Origin: Acidobacteriota bacterium
GTDB lineage: Bacteria > Acidobacteriota > Vicinamibacteria > Vicinamibacterales > UBA2999
Length of the DNA stretch: 36,055 nt
Direction: 5' to 3'
Assembly (NCBI GenBank): GCA_016192845.1
Contig: JACPTI010000141.1
Coordinates: 1-36,055 of the forward strand
The notes under the pieces are model-generated. The model was not told the DNA's origin, made no database searches, and worked only from the letters and a program-made list of their open reading frames with translations. This document shows positions 21,487 to 29,009 of this stretch, piece by piece. The stretch's first letter is position 1. The number at the start of each line of letters is the position of its first letter. The position numbers were made by a program, and so were the translations under genes.

Positions 21487-22080
21487 ATGGCCGAAGAAAA
21501 GAAGGGCGCGGCGCTCGCCGAGCCGGTCGTCAACGAATCGCACTACCACAGCAAGAAGGATCGCGTGTTCGTCCGCGCGATTCAGGGCGAGTACAACCTG
21601 AAGCAGGAGCTCACCCGTCTGCGCGCGCAGCCGCGCGTGCGCAAGGGGCCGCTGATCCGGTTCGTCGACGGCCCGCAGACCTTCAGCCGCCACTACGTGG
21701 AGCCGAAGGACGGCATCACGCAGATGTTTCACCTGCACCTCGAGGAGTGGGGACCCGGCGCGAAGTCGCAGAAGCACGGGCACGTCAACGAGGCCGCCTT
21801 CTACATCCTTGACGGCGAGGGATACGAGATCCACGACGGCGTCCGCTACGACTGGAAGGCGGGCGACGTCGCCATCGTCCACAACAACTGCGTGCATCAG
21901 CATTTCAACGCGAGCGCGACCAAACCCGCCCGCGCGCTGGTGATGAAGACGAAGCCCATGTTCATGTTCATGAACATGCTGTTCCAGAAGACGGTGGAGC
22001 CGCGGCCCACCGAGCCCGCGCCCGGCGCCGAGAGCTTCAAGGCGCGCGAAGAAGAAGAGAACTTCAACCACGAGGACTGA
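21487..22080 (+). CDS. Single-domain cupin protein (copy 1)
   Basis: 197-aa beta-barrel protein. Cupin motif 1 is KHGHVNEAAFYILDGEGYEIH (H97, H99, E102) and motif 2 is GDVAIVHNNCVHQHFN (H137 or H139), so a mononuclear metal site is likely. A 60-residue N-terminal region with DGPQTFSRHYVEP precedes the barrel, and the tail is acidic (AREEEENFNHED). It is a close paralogue of the gene at 23817. Cupins of this sort may be dioxygenases, isomerases or sugar/acid binders; none can be assigned. It overlaps none of its neighbours but sits two bases from the next cupin start. Confidence 0.82.
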   Translation: MAEEKKGAALAEPVVNESHYHSKKDRVFVRAIQGEYNLKQELTRLRAQPRVRKGPLIRFVDGPQTFSRHYVEPKDGITQMFHLHLEEWGPGAKSQKHGHVNEAAFYILDGEGYEIHDGVRYDWKAGDVAIVHNNCVHQHFNASATKPARALVMKTKPMFMFMNMLFQKTVEPRPTEPAPGAESFKAREEEENFNHED

Positions 22081-22081
22081 C

Positions 22082-22696
22082 ATGGCCTGGAGCGAATCGA
22101 AAGCGTGGCGGAAGGGAAGCACCAACAAGCGGTTCTATCAGGCCCTCCTGGACGATGCCACGGAGGCGCCGGCGAGGAATGCGAAGCGGAAGAAGGTGAT
22201 CCATCCCGAGGACATGCCGTGGGAGATGGCGCCGCAGGGCATCCTCAAGCACCTGATCAACGAGGCGATGAACACCCGCATGGAGACGGTAGACGCCTAT
22301 ATGCAGATCATCCCGCCCGGCAGCCGCTCCGGGAAGCATCGCCACCTGGCCGAGGAGTGCCTCTACGTGCTCGAGGGGCGCGGCTACGACCTGCACCAGG
22401 ACTGCGACGTCGAGATTACCGACACGTATCACTGGAAGCCGCAGGACGAGGTGAAGCGGTTCGACTGGGAGGCGGGCGATGTGATCTACGTGCCGCCGAA
22501 CACGATCCATCAGCACTTCAACGCCGGCCCCGACAAGCCCGTGCGGCTCATCTCGGTGATCAACCGGATCTTCAAGGCGTGCGGGCTGAACGATCTGGAG
22601 CAGCTCGAGGCCGCCCCCGAATACGACCCCGGCATCGAGCTGAACGCCGAAATCGTCGAGAACTATCTGCGGGGGCGCGTGCCCGCCAAGGTGTGA
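22082..22696 (+). CDS. Single-domain cupin protein (copy 2)
   Basis: 204-aa cupin, distinct from the neighbouring paralogue pair. Motif 1 is GKHRHLAEECLYVLEGRGYDLH (H86, H88, E91 or E92) and motif 2 is GDVIYVPPNTIHQHFN (H143, H145). A helical N-terminal extension (residues 1-65) and a C-terminal segment ending IVENYLRGRVPAKV flank it. Starts one base after the stop of copy 1, and its own TGA overlaps the GTG start of the solute-binding protein, so translation is tightly coupled. Function unknown; linkage to a transporter suggests it handles the imported compound. Confidence 0.82.
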   Translation: MAWSESKAWRKGSTNKRFYQALLDDATEAPARNAKRKKVIHPEDMPWEMAPQGILKHLINEAMNTRMETVDAYMQIIPPGSRSGKHRHLAEECLYVLEGRGYDLHQDCDVEITDTYHWKPQDEVKRFDWEAGDVIYVPPNTIHQHFNAGPDKPVRLISVINRIFKACGLNDLEQLEAAPEYDPGIELNAEIVENYLRGRVPAKV

Positions 22697-23775
22697 ATCA
22701 CGATCGCCGCGCGTTCAACCAGGCCCTGCTGGCGCTCCTGTCGGCGCCGTCCGCGGGCTGCGCCCGCTCGGACGCGTCGGAGTCGCCCCACCGCGAGCTC
22801 TACCTGCTCGAGAGCGCCGACCGGCAGCAGCGCGTCCTGGCCGGCGCCAAGCAGGAAGAGGTCGTCTCGGTCTACACCTCGCTCAACACGCAGGACTCGG
22901 TGCCGCTCATTAGCGCCTTCGAGAAGAAGTACGGGATCAAGACCGAGCTGTGGCGCTCGGCCAGCGAGCGCGTCGTGCAGCGCGCGGTCTCCGAGGCGCG
23001 CGCGCGGCGGTTTGCGTGCGACGTGCTCGAGACCAACGGTCCCGAGATGGAGGCGATGTTCCGCGAGGGGCTGCTCGAGCAGTTCCACAGCCCGCACTTC
23101 GCCGAGCTGGCGCCGGGGTCGTTCCGGCCGCACGGGCACTACGTCGCCGACCGCTTCAACTTCTTCACCATCGGCTACAACACGACGCTGGTGCCGCCGG
23201 ACGGGGTGCCCGACTCGTATGAGGACCTGCTGCACCCGCGGTGGGCGGGCCGCGTCGGTCTGGAGGCGGGCGACGTCGACTGGTTCGGCGCGATGGTCAA
23301 GCACATGGGCGAGGAGCCGGGGCTGGCGTACTTCCGGAAGCTTGCCGGGCTGAAGCCGCAGATGCGCAGCGGCCACTCGCTGCTCGGCCAGCTGCTCGCG
23401 TCGGGCGAGCTGCCGCTCGTCGCCAATCTCTACAACCACAACGTCGAGCGGCTCACCATCCAGGGTGCGCCGGTGAAGTGGAAGGCGCTCATGCCGACCT
23501 TCGGCCGCCCGAACGCGATCGGCGTGGCGCGCCGCGCGCCGCACCCGCACGCGGCGCTGCTGTTCGTCGACTTCGTGCTCTCGAAGGAAGGGCAGGACGT
23601 GCTGGCGGAGCGGAGCCGCGTGCCGGCGAGCCGCGCCGTCAACTCGCACCTGAACGACTTCCCGTTCGAGATGATCGATCCCTCGATCACGCTCGACGAG
23701 GACGAGAAGTGGACGAAGCTCTGGTCCGATCTGTTCCTGCGCGGCCAGCGCGTGCCCCGCGAGGCGGATTCGTGA
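22693..23775 (+). CDS. Extracellular solute-binding lipoprotein, Fe3+-type ABC family (SBP1)
   Basis: 360-aa periplasmic-binding protein of the FbpA/AfuA-like group. GTG 22693 overlaps the preceding stop (GTGA). The N-terminus is MNHDRRAFNQALLALLSAPSAGC: an RR pair and a hydrophobic segment ending in a lipobox (SAGC), so a lipoprotein, possibly Tat-exported. The mature part begins YLLESADRQQRVLAGAKQE and has VVSVYTS, WRSASERVVQR, DVLETNGPEME, HPRWAGRVGLEAGDVDWF and APHPHAALLFVDF blocks shared with SBP2 and SBP3. It presumably delivers a ligand to the permease/ATPase pair encoded at 15533-18628. Ligand identity, metal or organic anion, is unknown. Confidence 0.87.
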   Translation: MNHDRRAFNQALLALLSAPSAGCARSDASESPHRELYLLESADRQQRVLAGAKQEEVVSVYTSLNTQDSVPLISAFEKKYGIKTELWRSASERVVQRAVSEARARRFACDVLETNGPEMEAMFREGLLEQFHSPHFAELAPGSFRPHGHYVADRFNFFTIGYNTTLVPPDGVPDSYEDLLHPRWAGRVGLEAGDVDWFGAMVKHMGEEPGLAYFRKLAGLKPQMRSGHSLLGQLLASGELPLVANLYNHNVERLTIQGAPVKWKALMPTFGRPNAIGVARRAPHPHAALLFVDFVLSKEGQDVLAERSRVPASRAVNSHLNDFPFEMIDPSITLDEDEKWTKLWSDLFLRGQRVPREADS

Positions 23776-23779
23776 GCGG

Positions 23780-23811
23780 GCGTTGGGCATTGGGAGTTGG
23801 GCGTTGGGAGT
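23780..23811. repeat. Short family E word repeat
   Basis: Tandem GGCGTTGGG/GCATTGGGAGTTG words matching the right arm of the element at 13733-13853, with no left arm. Its last GGGAG sits at the position of a ribosome-binding site for the next cupin gene. Confidence 0.65.
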
Positions 23812-23816
23812 TGCGG

Positions 23817-24371
23817 ATGGGTAAAGAGTCGCATTTCACGAGCCAGAAGCCGCGCATGTTCGTCCGCGGCATCGAGGGGGACTACGGACTGAAGCGGGAG
23901 CTGGCGCGCCTGCGCTCGCAGCCGCGCGTCATCCGCGGGCGCGAGCTGAAGTTCAACGACGGCCCGCAGACGTTCAGCCGGCACTACGTGGAGCCGATCG
24001 ACGGCCTGACGCAGACGCTGCACATCCATCTGGAGGAGTACGCGCCGGACGGGCACAACCAGAAGCACGGGCACGTCAACGAGGCCGCCTTCTACATCCT
24101 CGACGGCGAGGGGTACGAGATCCACGACGGCGTCCGCTACGACTGGAAGGCGGGCGACGTCGTCGTCGTGCACAACAACTGCGTGCACCAGCACTTCAAC
24201 GCGAGCACCACGCAGCCGGCGCGCGCGCTGGTGCTCAAGACGAAGCCGATGTTCATGTTCATGAACATGCTGTTTCAGAAGACCGTGGAGCCGCGCCCGA
24301 CGACCCCCGTGCCGGGGCACGAGAACGTCAAGGCGCGCGAAGAAGAAGAGAACTACAACCACGAAGAGTAG
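23817..24371 (+). CDS. Single-domain cupin protein (copy 3, close paralogue of copy 1)
   Basis: 184-aa cupin nearly identical to copy 1 through the barrel: KHGHVNEAAFYILDGEGYE, GVRYDWKAGDV and VHNNCVHQHFN are shared, as is the tail KTVEPRP...AREEEENYNHEE. The N-terminus is shorter by 13 residues. Long stretches also match at the DNA level, pointing to a recent duplication or gene conversion. The ATG at 23817 is preceded by GGGAG contributed by the family E words. The metal ligands of copy 1 are all kept. Keeping two such similar proteins in one operon suggests a heteromer or dosage effect, which is inference. Confidence 0.82.
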   Translation: MGKESHFTSQKPRMFVRGIEGDYGLKRELARLRSQPRVIRGRELKFNDGPQTFSRHYVEPIDGLTQTLHIHLEEYAPDGHNQKHGHVNEAAFYILDGEGYEIHDGVRYDWKAGDVVVVHNNCVHQHFNASTTQPARALVLKTKPMFMFMNMLFQKTVEPRPTTPVPGHENVKAREEEENYNHEE

Positions 24372-24374
24372 ACT

Positions 24375-24591
24375 GTCGTTCGCACTTCTACGTTCTCGGT
24401 TCTCGGTTCGTGTTCGATGTTCGGTTCAGAGTTCAGGGTTCGGGGTTCGGCGGTCCGCCTGCAGGCGGACACGACAATGGACGTACGTGGCGTCCGGCTT
24501 CAGCCGGACCCGAACTTCGAACGTGGAACCCTGAACACCGAACCGAACGTGAACACGAACTGAGAAGGTAGAACCGAGAAGTGTGAACGAC
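24375..24591. repeat. Large family G inverted repeat with two palindromes nested in its loop
   Basis: The ends GTCGTTCGCACTTCT (24375-24389) and AGAAGTGTGAACGAC (24577-24591) are complementary except one base, and the inner GTTCTCGG/GTTCGTGTTCG words on the left pair with CGAACGTGAACACGAAC words on the right. In the loop lie the family A variant GTCCGCCTGCAGGCGGAC (24453-24470) and a standard family A copy (24492-24509) with its ACGTACGTGGC flank. It accounts for the whole gap between cupin 3 and the bicupin. Confidence 0.8.
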
Positions 24592-24612
24592 GGTTCAACG
24601 TTCAGGATCGAG

Positions 24613-25731
24613 ATGACCAGAGAGAGTGTCGTTTCCGACGAGTTCGCCCGGAAGTTCGCCGCCGAGAAGGAGACGCCCTACACGCGGTGGGTGCGGTCGG
24701 AGGGGCTCGACATCCTCAGCTCCATCTACGTCTCCGACCTCCACACGGTGGAGCTGAAGAGGTGGACGCGGCGCGGCGGGCGCGGCGTCTTCCTCAACCA
24801 CGACGCCTCGCGCAGCACGAACGACTGCTACGTGTGCGAGATCCCGCCCGGCGGCGAGCTGAACCCGCAGCGGCAGCTCTACGAGGAGATGATCTACGTG
24901 CTCGACGGCCGGGGATCGACCGCCGTCTGGAACGACGCCGGCAGGCGCATCGCGTTCGAGTGGAAGAAGGGCGCGATGTTCGCCATCCCGCTCAACGCGT
25001 GGCACCAGCACTTCAACGGCTCGGGCCTCGAGCCCGCCCGCTACGTGGCCGTGACGAACGCGCCGGTCGTCATCAACGCGTTCGGCGACCTGAACTTCGT
25101 CTTCAACACGAAGTACGACTTCACGGACCGGTTCAACGGCGAGCCCGACTACTTTGCCGGCAAGGGCGAGCAGCGCGGACTGCTGCTCGACACGAACTTC
25201 GTGGCCGACGCGATCAACCTGCCGCTCATCGCCGCCAGGGAGCGCGGCGCCGGCGGCGGGCACATCCGCTTCAGCATGGCGCGCGGCCACATGAACAGCC
25301 ACATCTCGCAGTTCCCGATCGGCACCTACAAGAAGGCGCACGCCCACGGCCCGGGTGCGCACGTCATCATCATGAGCGGCGAAGGCTACACGCTCATGTG
25401 GCCCGAGGGGGGCGAGCCGCGGCGGTACGAGTGGAAGGAAGGGTCCATGATCGTACCGCCCAACATGTGGTATCACCAGCACTTCAACACCGGCACGATC
25501 CCGGCGCGCTACCTGGCCTTCAAGGCCGAGGGGACGTCGATCCGCAACGCCCAGGGCGTGCCGAAGGCGTGGATCTCGAAGCGGCTCGGCGGCGACCAGA
25601 TCGACTACGCGGACGAGGCGCCGACGATCCGACAGTGGTTTGCGGAGGCGCTGGCCCGGCACGGGTTCCAGCCGCGGATGGAGAAGGCCTACGAGGCGGA
25701 GCTGGCCGAGCTGCAACAGCTGGGTACGTAG
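24613..25731 (+). CDS. Bicupin protein, first domain lacking metal histidines
   Basis: 372-aa protein with two cupin barrels, the size of gentisate-dioxygenase-type bicupins. In domain 1 the metal motif reads PQRQLYEEMIYVLDGRG (Q86, Q88 in place of His) although WHQHFN (H131, H133) remains. Domain 2 has KKAHAHGPGAHVIIMSGEGY (H243, H245, H250) and WYHQHFN (H288, H290), so only it looks metal-competent. ATG 24613 has AGGA at 24604-24607; GTG 24583, inside the family G arm, would add ten residues. Its stop TAG and last codons (GGTACGTAG) match the family A flank, with SBP2 starting five bases later. A ring-cleaving oxygenase is one possibility; a non-catalytic ligand handler is another. Confidence 0.82.
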   Translation: MTRESVVSDEFARKFAAEKETPYTRWVRSEGLDILSSIYVSDLHTVELKRWTRRGGRGVFLNHDASRSTNDCYVCEIPPGGELNPQRQLYEEMIYVLDGRGSTAVWNDAGRRIAFEWKKGAMFAIPLNAWHQHFNGSGLEPARYVAVTNAPVVINAFGDLNFVFNTKYDFTDRFNGEPDYFAGKGEQRGLLLDTNFVADAINLPLIAARERGAGGGHIRFSMARGHMNSHISQFPIGTYKKAHAHGPGAHVIIMSGEGYTLMWPEGGEPRRYEWKEGSMIVPPNMWYHQHFNTGTIPARYLAFKAEGTSIRNAQGVPKAWISKRLGGDQIDYADEAPTIRQWFAEALARHGFQPRMEKAYEAELAELQQLGT

Positions 25732-25735
25732 CGTC

Positions 25736-26785
25736 ATGAGATTCCTCGCTCTCACGATGGCGCTCGTCGCCGCCGCCTGCGGTTCGTCCACGCCGACCGG
25801 AACGGAAGGCGGCGCGGCCGTGGCCGACCTGGCACTCTATGAGGGGCCGGACCGGGAGCGGCGGCTCATCGAGGGGGCGAAGCACGAGGGCGAGCTCACG
25901 ATCTACACGTCCGCGCAGACGAGCGACCTCGGTCCGGTCATCGAGGCGTACGAGAAGAAGTACGGGGTCCGGGTGACCGTCTGGCGCGCCGGTTCGGAGG
26001 CCGTGCTCAATCGCGCGCTCCAGGAAGCGCGCGCCGGCCGCCACGCCGTCGACGTCATCGAAACCAACGGTCCCGAGCTCGAGTCGCTCCATCGCGAGCA
26101 GATCCTGCAGCGCGTGAAGAGCCCGCACCACGCCGACCTCATCGAGCCGGCCATCCGGCCGCATGGCGAGTGGGTCGGCTCGCGCCTCAACGTCTTCGTG
26201 CAGGCGTACAACACCAAGCTGGTGAGGAAAGAGGAGCTGCCGAAGTCGTGGGAGGACCTGGCGCATCCGCGCTGGCAGGGGAGGCTCGGCATCGAGGCGG
26301 AGGACTCCGACTGGCTCGCCGGCGTCTTCGACGCGCTCGGCCATGAGCGCGGCGACCAGGTGTTCCGGCAGATCGTCGCCACCAACGGCATGTCGGTGCG
26401 CAAAGGGCACACGCTCCTCACCCAGCTCGTCGTCTCGGGCGAGGTGCCGATGGCGCTCACCGTCTACAACTACAAGGCGGAGCAGCTGCGGCGGGAGGGC
26501 GCGCCGATCGACTGGTTCACGATCGGGAGCGCCATCGCCCGTCCGAACGGCGTCGCCGTGGCGCGCCGCGCGCCGCATCCGCACGCCGCCATCCTGTTCT
26601 ACGACTTCGAGGTGAGCGCCGAGGGGCAGGCGATCATCGCGCAGCGGGAGTTCGTGCCGACCAACAGGAAGATCGACACGCCGCTCAACCAGATGCCGAT
26701 GACGTTCGTCGACGCGCGCGTCTCGATCGACGAGTACGACAAGTGGAAGGATCTGTACTACGACCTCTTCGGCGCGGGACGCTAG
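25736..26785 (+). CDS. Extracellular solute-binding lipoprotein, Fe3+-type ABC family (SBP2)
   Basis: 349-aa paralogue of SBP1. The signal peptide MRFLALTMALVAAACGSS has a lipobox with C15. Mature sequence LYEGPDRERRLIEGAKHEGEL is the family's usual opening, followed by TIYTSAQ, WRAGSEAVLNRALQEA, VIETNGPELESL, AYNTKLV, HPRWQGRLGIEAEDSDWLAG and APHPHAAILFYDF. It starts five bases after the bicupin stop, so it is in the same transcript. Compared with SBP1 it has AYNTKLV and YNYKAEQ, the pattern shared with SBP3. Probably a second ligand-receptor for the same permease. Confidence 0.88.
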   Translation: MRFLALTMALVAAACGSSTPTGTEGGAAVADLALYEGPDRERRLIEGAKHEGELTIYTSAQTSDLGPVIEAYEKKYGVRVTVWRAGSEAVLNRALQEARAGRHAVDVIETNGPELESLHREQILQRVKSPHHADLIEPAIRPHGEWVGSRLNVFVQAYNTKLVRKEELPKSWEDLAHPRWQGRLGIEAEDSDWLAGVFDALGHERGDQVFRQIVATNGMSVRKGHTLLTQLVVSGEVPMALTVYNYKAEQLRREGAPIDWFTIGSAIARPNGVAVARRAPHPHAAILFYDFEVSAEGQAIIAQREFVPTNRKIDTPLNQMPMTFVDARVSIDEYDKWKDLYYDLFGAGR

Positions 26786-27897
26786 AACCACGAAGCGCAC
26801 GAAGATCACGAAGCGCACGAACAATCCTTAAATGGTTATCGTGCCCTTCGTGGTCTTCGTGTCCTTCGTGGTTAATCGTCTGTGTGCTCTTGACAGCGGC
26901 CTGCACCAGCGGCAGCCCGGAGCAGACCACCGCGGTTGACTACCGGGGTCCGGATCGCCCCGCCAGAATCGCCGCCGCCGCGCGCCAGGAAGGCTCGCTC
27001 ACCCTCTACACGACGATCGCGGAGAAGGATCTGCCGACGCTCGTCGGTCCCTTCGAGGCGAAGTACGGCGTCACGGTGAACGTGTGGCGGGCGGGCACCG
27101 ACAAGGTGCTGCAGCGGACGCTGGCCGAGGCTTCGGCCCGGCGCTACGACGTGGATGTGATCCACTTCGGCTCGCCCGAGATGGAGGCGCTCGCGCGCGA
27201 GCAGGTGCTGCTGCCGGTCGATTCGCCGCTCCACGCCGACCTGCAGCCCGGCTCGGTTCCCGCGCACCGGCAGTGGGCGGCCACGCTCCTGTCCGTGTGG
27301 GTGCAGGCGTACAACACGAAGCTCGTCGGCCGTGACGAGCTGCCGAAGACCTACGCCGATCTCCTCGACCCGAAGTGGAAGGGGAAGCTCGGCGTCGAGG
27401 CGAAGGATCAGGACTGGTTCTCCTCCGTTGTCGACGTGATGGGGGGTGGCGACAGGGGGCTCGGCTTCTTCCGGCAGCTCGCCGAGACCAACGGCATCTC
27501 CGTCCGCCTCGGGCACACGCTGCTCAACAACATGGTGATCTCGGGCGAGGTGCCGCTCGCGCTGACCGTCTACAACTATATGCCCGAGCAGGCCAAGAAG
27601 AAGGGGGCGCCGATCGACTGGTTCGCCATCGAGCCCGCGATCGCCCGCTCGAACGCGGTCGGCATCGCGCGCAACGCGCCGCACCCGAACGCGGCGCTCC
27701 TCTTCTACGAGTACCTGCTCGGCGAAGAGGCGCAGCAGTACTTCGTGAGCATGGACTACGTGCCGAGCAACACGAAGGTCGCCTCGCCGCTCCAGGGCGT
27801 GCAGATCCTCCAGACCGATCCCGTCCGCGCGCTCGACGAGATCGACAAGTGGACCAATCTGTTCAACGAGACGCTCCTGAAACGCGCCGGGCGGTAA
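26743..27897 (+). CDS. Extracellular solute-binding lipoprotein, Fe3+-type ABC family (SBP3), start uncertain
   Basis: Third paralogue, about 384 aa from ATG 26743, which lies inside the end of the SBP2 gene. From that start the N-terminus is Arg-rich, then a hydrophobic stretch (WLIVCVLLTAAC) ends in a good lipobox. Much of this leader, including WLSCPSWSSCPSW, is encoded by the family H repeat. No other in-frame start gives a normal signal length: GTG 26884 leaves only six residues before the Cys. The mature part, VDYRGPDRPARIAAAARQEGS, is typical, and WRAGTDKVLQRTLAEA, AYNTKLV, DPKWKGKLGVEAKDQDWF and APHPNAALLFYEYLL follow. Probably works with the upstream importer. Confidence 0.82.
   Translation: MEGSVLRPLRRGTLEPRSARRSRSARTILKWLSCPSWSSCPSWLIVCVLLTAACTSGSPEQTTAVDYRGPDRPARIAAAARQEGSLTLYTTIAEKDLPTLVGPFEAKYGVTVNVWRAGTDKVLQRTLAEASARRYDVDVIHFGSPEMEALAREQVLLPVDSPLHADLQPGSVPAHRQWAATLLSVWVQAYNTKLVGRDELPKTYADLLDPKWKGKLGVEAKDQDWFSSVVDVMGGGDRGLGFFRQLAETNGISVRLGHTLLNNMVISGEVPLALTVYNYMPEQAKKKGAPIDWFAIEPAIARSNAVGIARNAPHPNAALLFYEYLLGEEAQQYFVSMDYVPSNTKVASPLQGVQILQTDPVRALDEIDKWTNLFNETLLKRAGR
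26786..26873. repeat. Family H inverted repeat (CACGAAG words)
   Basis: AACCACGAAG (26786-26795) and following CACGAAG words pair with CTTCGTG words ending CTTCGTGGTT (26864-26873) around a loop near 26822-26840. It lies directly after the SBP2 stop codon and encodes part of the SBP3 leader. Confidence 0.8.
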
Positions 27898-27957
27898 TGC
27901 GCGCGGCGCTGGCGGCACATGTTCGCGGGCGCCACTGTGGCCCGCGGACGGCTGTTT

Positions 27958-28950
27958 TCAGTCTTGGTACGGGACGGGGATCAGCCGATCGCCGCTGCGC
28001 ATGTCCTCCTCGAGGAGGCGCAGGAGCGCCTTCGCGACGGGGCCGGGCCTCCCGTCGCCGATCACCTGGGAGTCCCACTGGACGACCGGCGCCACCTTGA
28101 CCGAGCTGCCGAGGAGCAGCATCTCGCGCGCCGCGCGCCCTTCGGCCACCGGAATATCGCGGACCTCGATACCCGTGAGCAGCCCCTGATCGACCAGCGC
28201 CCGCGCGAGCTCCAGCAGCCGCAGCGACGTGCAGCCGGCAAGCACGTTGTCGAACGTCGGGTGGACGAACACGCGTCCGCCCGTCACGAACGCCACGTTC
28301 ATGTTGGAGCTTTCACCGACGTAGCCGTCCGCGTCGATGAACACGCCGTTGTCGAAGCCCGCCTCCTTCGCCTCCATCTGCATCAGGACATTGGGCAGGT
28401 AGTTGGTGGCTTTGGTGATCGCGTAGAGTGGCGCCTTGATCGGGTACGTCGTGGTCATCACCTTCAGGCCCTCGGTGTACCACCGCTCGGGATACGAGAG
28501 GCCGTCGAAGACCATCACGAAGAACCCCGGCTCGGCGCCGGCGGCGGGACCGAGCTCCAGGCTGCCGGGGCCGGACGACAGCCAGTACCGAATCGAGCCG
28601 TCCCTCCGGCCGCTCACGGCCGTCGTCTTGATGATGATGTCGCGAATCTCGCCGCGCGAGCCCGGGAGCCGAAGCTTCGATCGCTCGGCGGAGAGCAAGA
28701 AGCGATCGAGGTGCGCCTCGAGGTCGTAAATCTTCCCGCCGACGAGGGCGGCGGTATCGAAGATGCCGTGGCCGCGATGCACCAGGTGGTCGTCGAACGG
28801 GATGACCATGAGCGCCGGATCGGTCACGATCCCGCGCAACTGGCTGGAGTAGAACGCCCGGTACGTCACGGGCTGCCGGGCGCGCAGCGCCCGCAGGTGT
28901 GACACGACCTCGTCTGCGGTCAGGATTGGAAGGGTGCTGGAGCCGGCCAT
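27958..28950 (-). CDS. Class IV PLP-dependent aminotransferase (BCAT/D-amino acid transaminase fold)
   Basis: 330-aa fold-type IV aminotransferase. The N-terminal block PFDDHLVHRGHGIFDTAALVGG is characteristic. The PLP-binding lysine is in AITKATNYLPN near 177, followed by GFDNGVFIDADGYVGESSNMN, where Glu contacts the pyridine nitrogen and GESSN binds phosphate. It is like branched-chain aminotransferases and the plant-type D-amino acid or aminodeoxychorismate lyase-like enzymes; substrate cannot be fixed. Start ATG 28950; it lies 45 bases downstream of the NMT1/THI5-like gene on the same strand, so probably co-transcribed past the hairpin at 28985-29009. It converges with SBP3. Confidence 0.85.
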   Translation of the reverse strand: MAGSSTLPILTADEVVSHLRALRARQPVTYRAFYSSQLRGIVTDPALMVIPFDDHLVHRGHGIFDTAALVGGKIYDLEAHLDRFLLSAERSKLRLPGSRGEIRDIIIKTTAVSGRRDGSIRYWLSSGPGSLELGPAAGAEPGFFVMVFDGLSYPERWYTEGLKVMTTTYPIKAPLYAITKATNYLPNVLMQMEAKEAGFDNGVFIDADGYVGESSNMNVAFVTGGRVFVHPTFDNVLAGCTSLRLLELARALVDQGLLTGIEVRDIPVAEGRAAREMLLLGSSVKVAPVVQWDSQVIGDGRPGPVAKALLRLLEEDMRSGDRLIPVPYQD

Positions 28951-28984
28951 GCCAGCGACTGTAGCCCGGGCCTCGAGGGACGTG

Positions 28985-29009
28985 GGGCGTGGGAATTATT
29001 CCCACGCCC
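28985..29009 (-). terminator. Perfect 11-bp hairpin whose loop is a stop codon
   Basis: GGGCGTGGGAA (28985-28995) and TTCCCACGCCC (28999-29009) are perfect complements. The three-base loop, TTA on this strand, is the TAA stop codon of the NMT1/THI5-like gene. No run of T follows on the minus strand, so it is an attenuator or mRNA-end stabiliser as likely as a true terminator. Confidence 0.5.
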
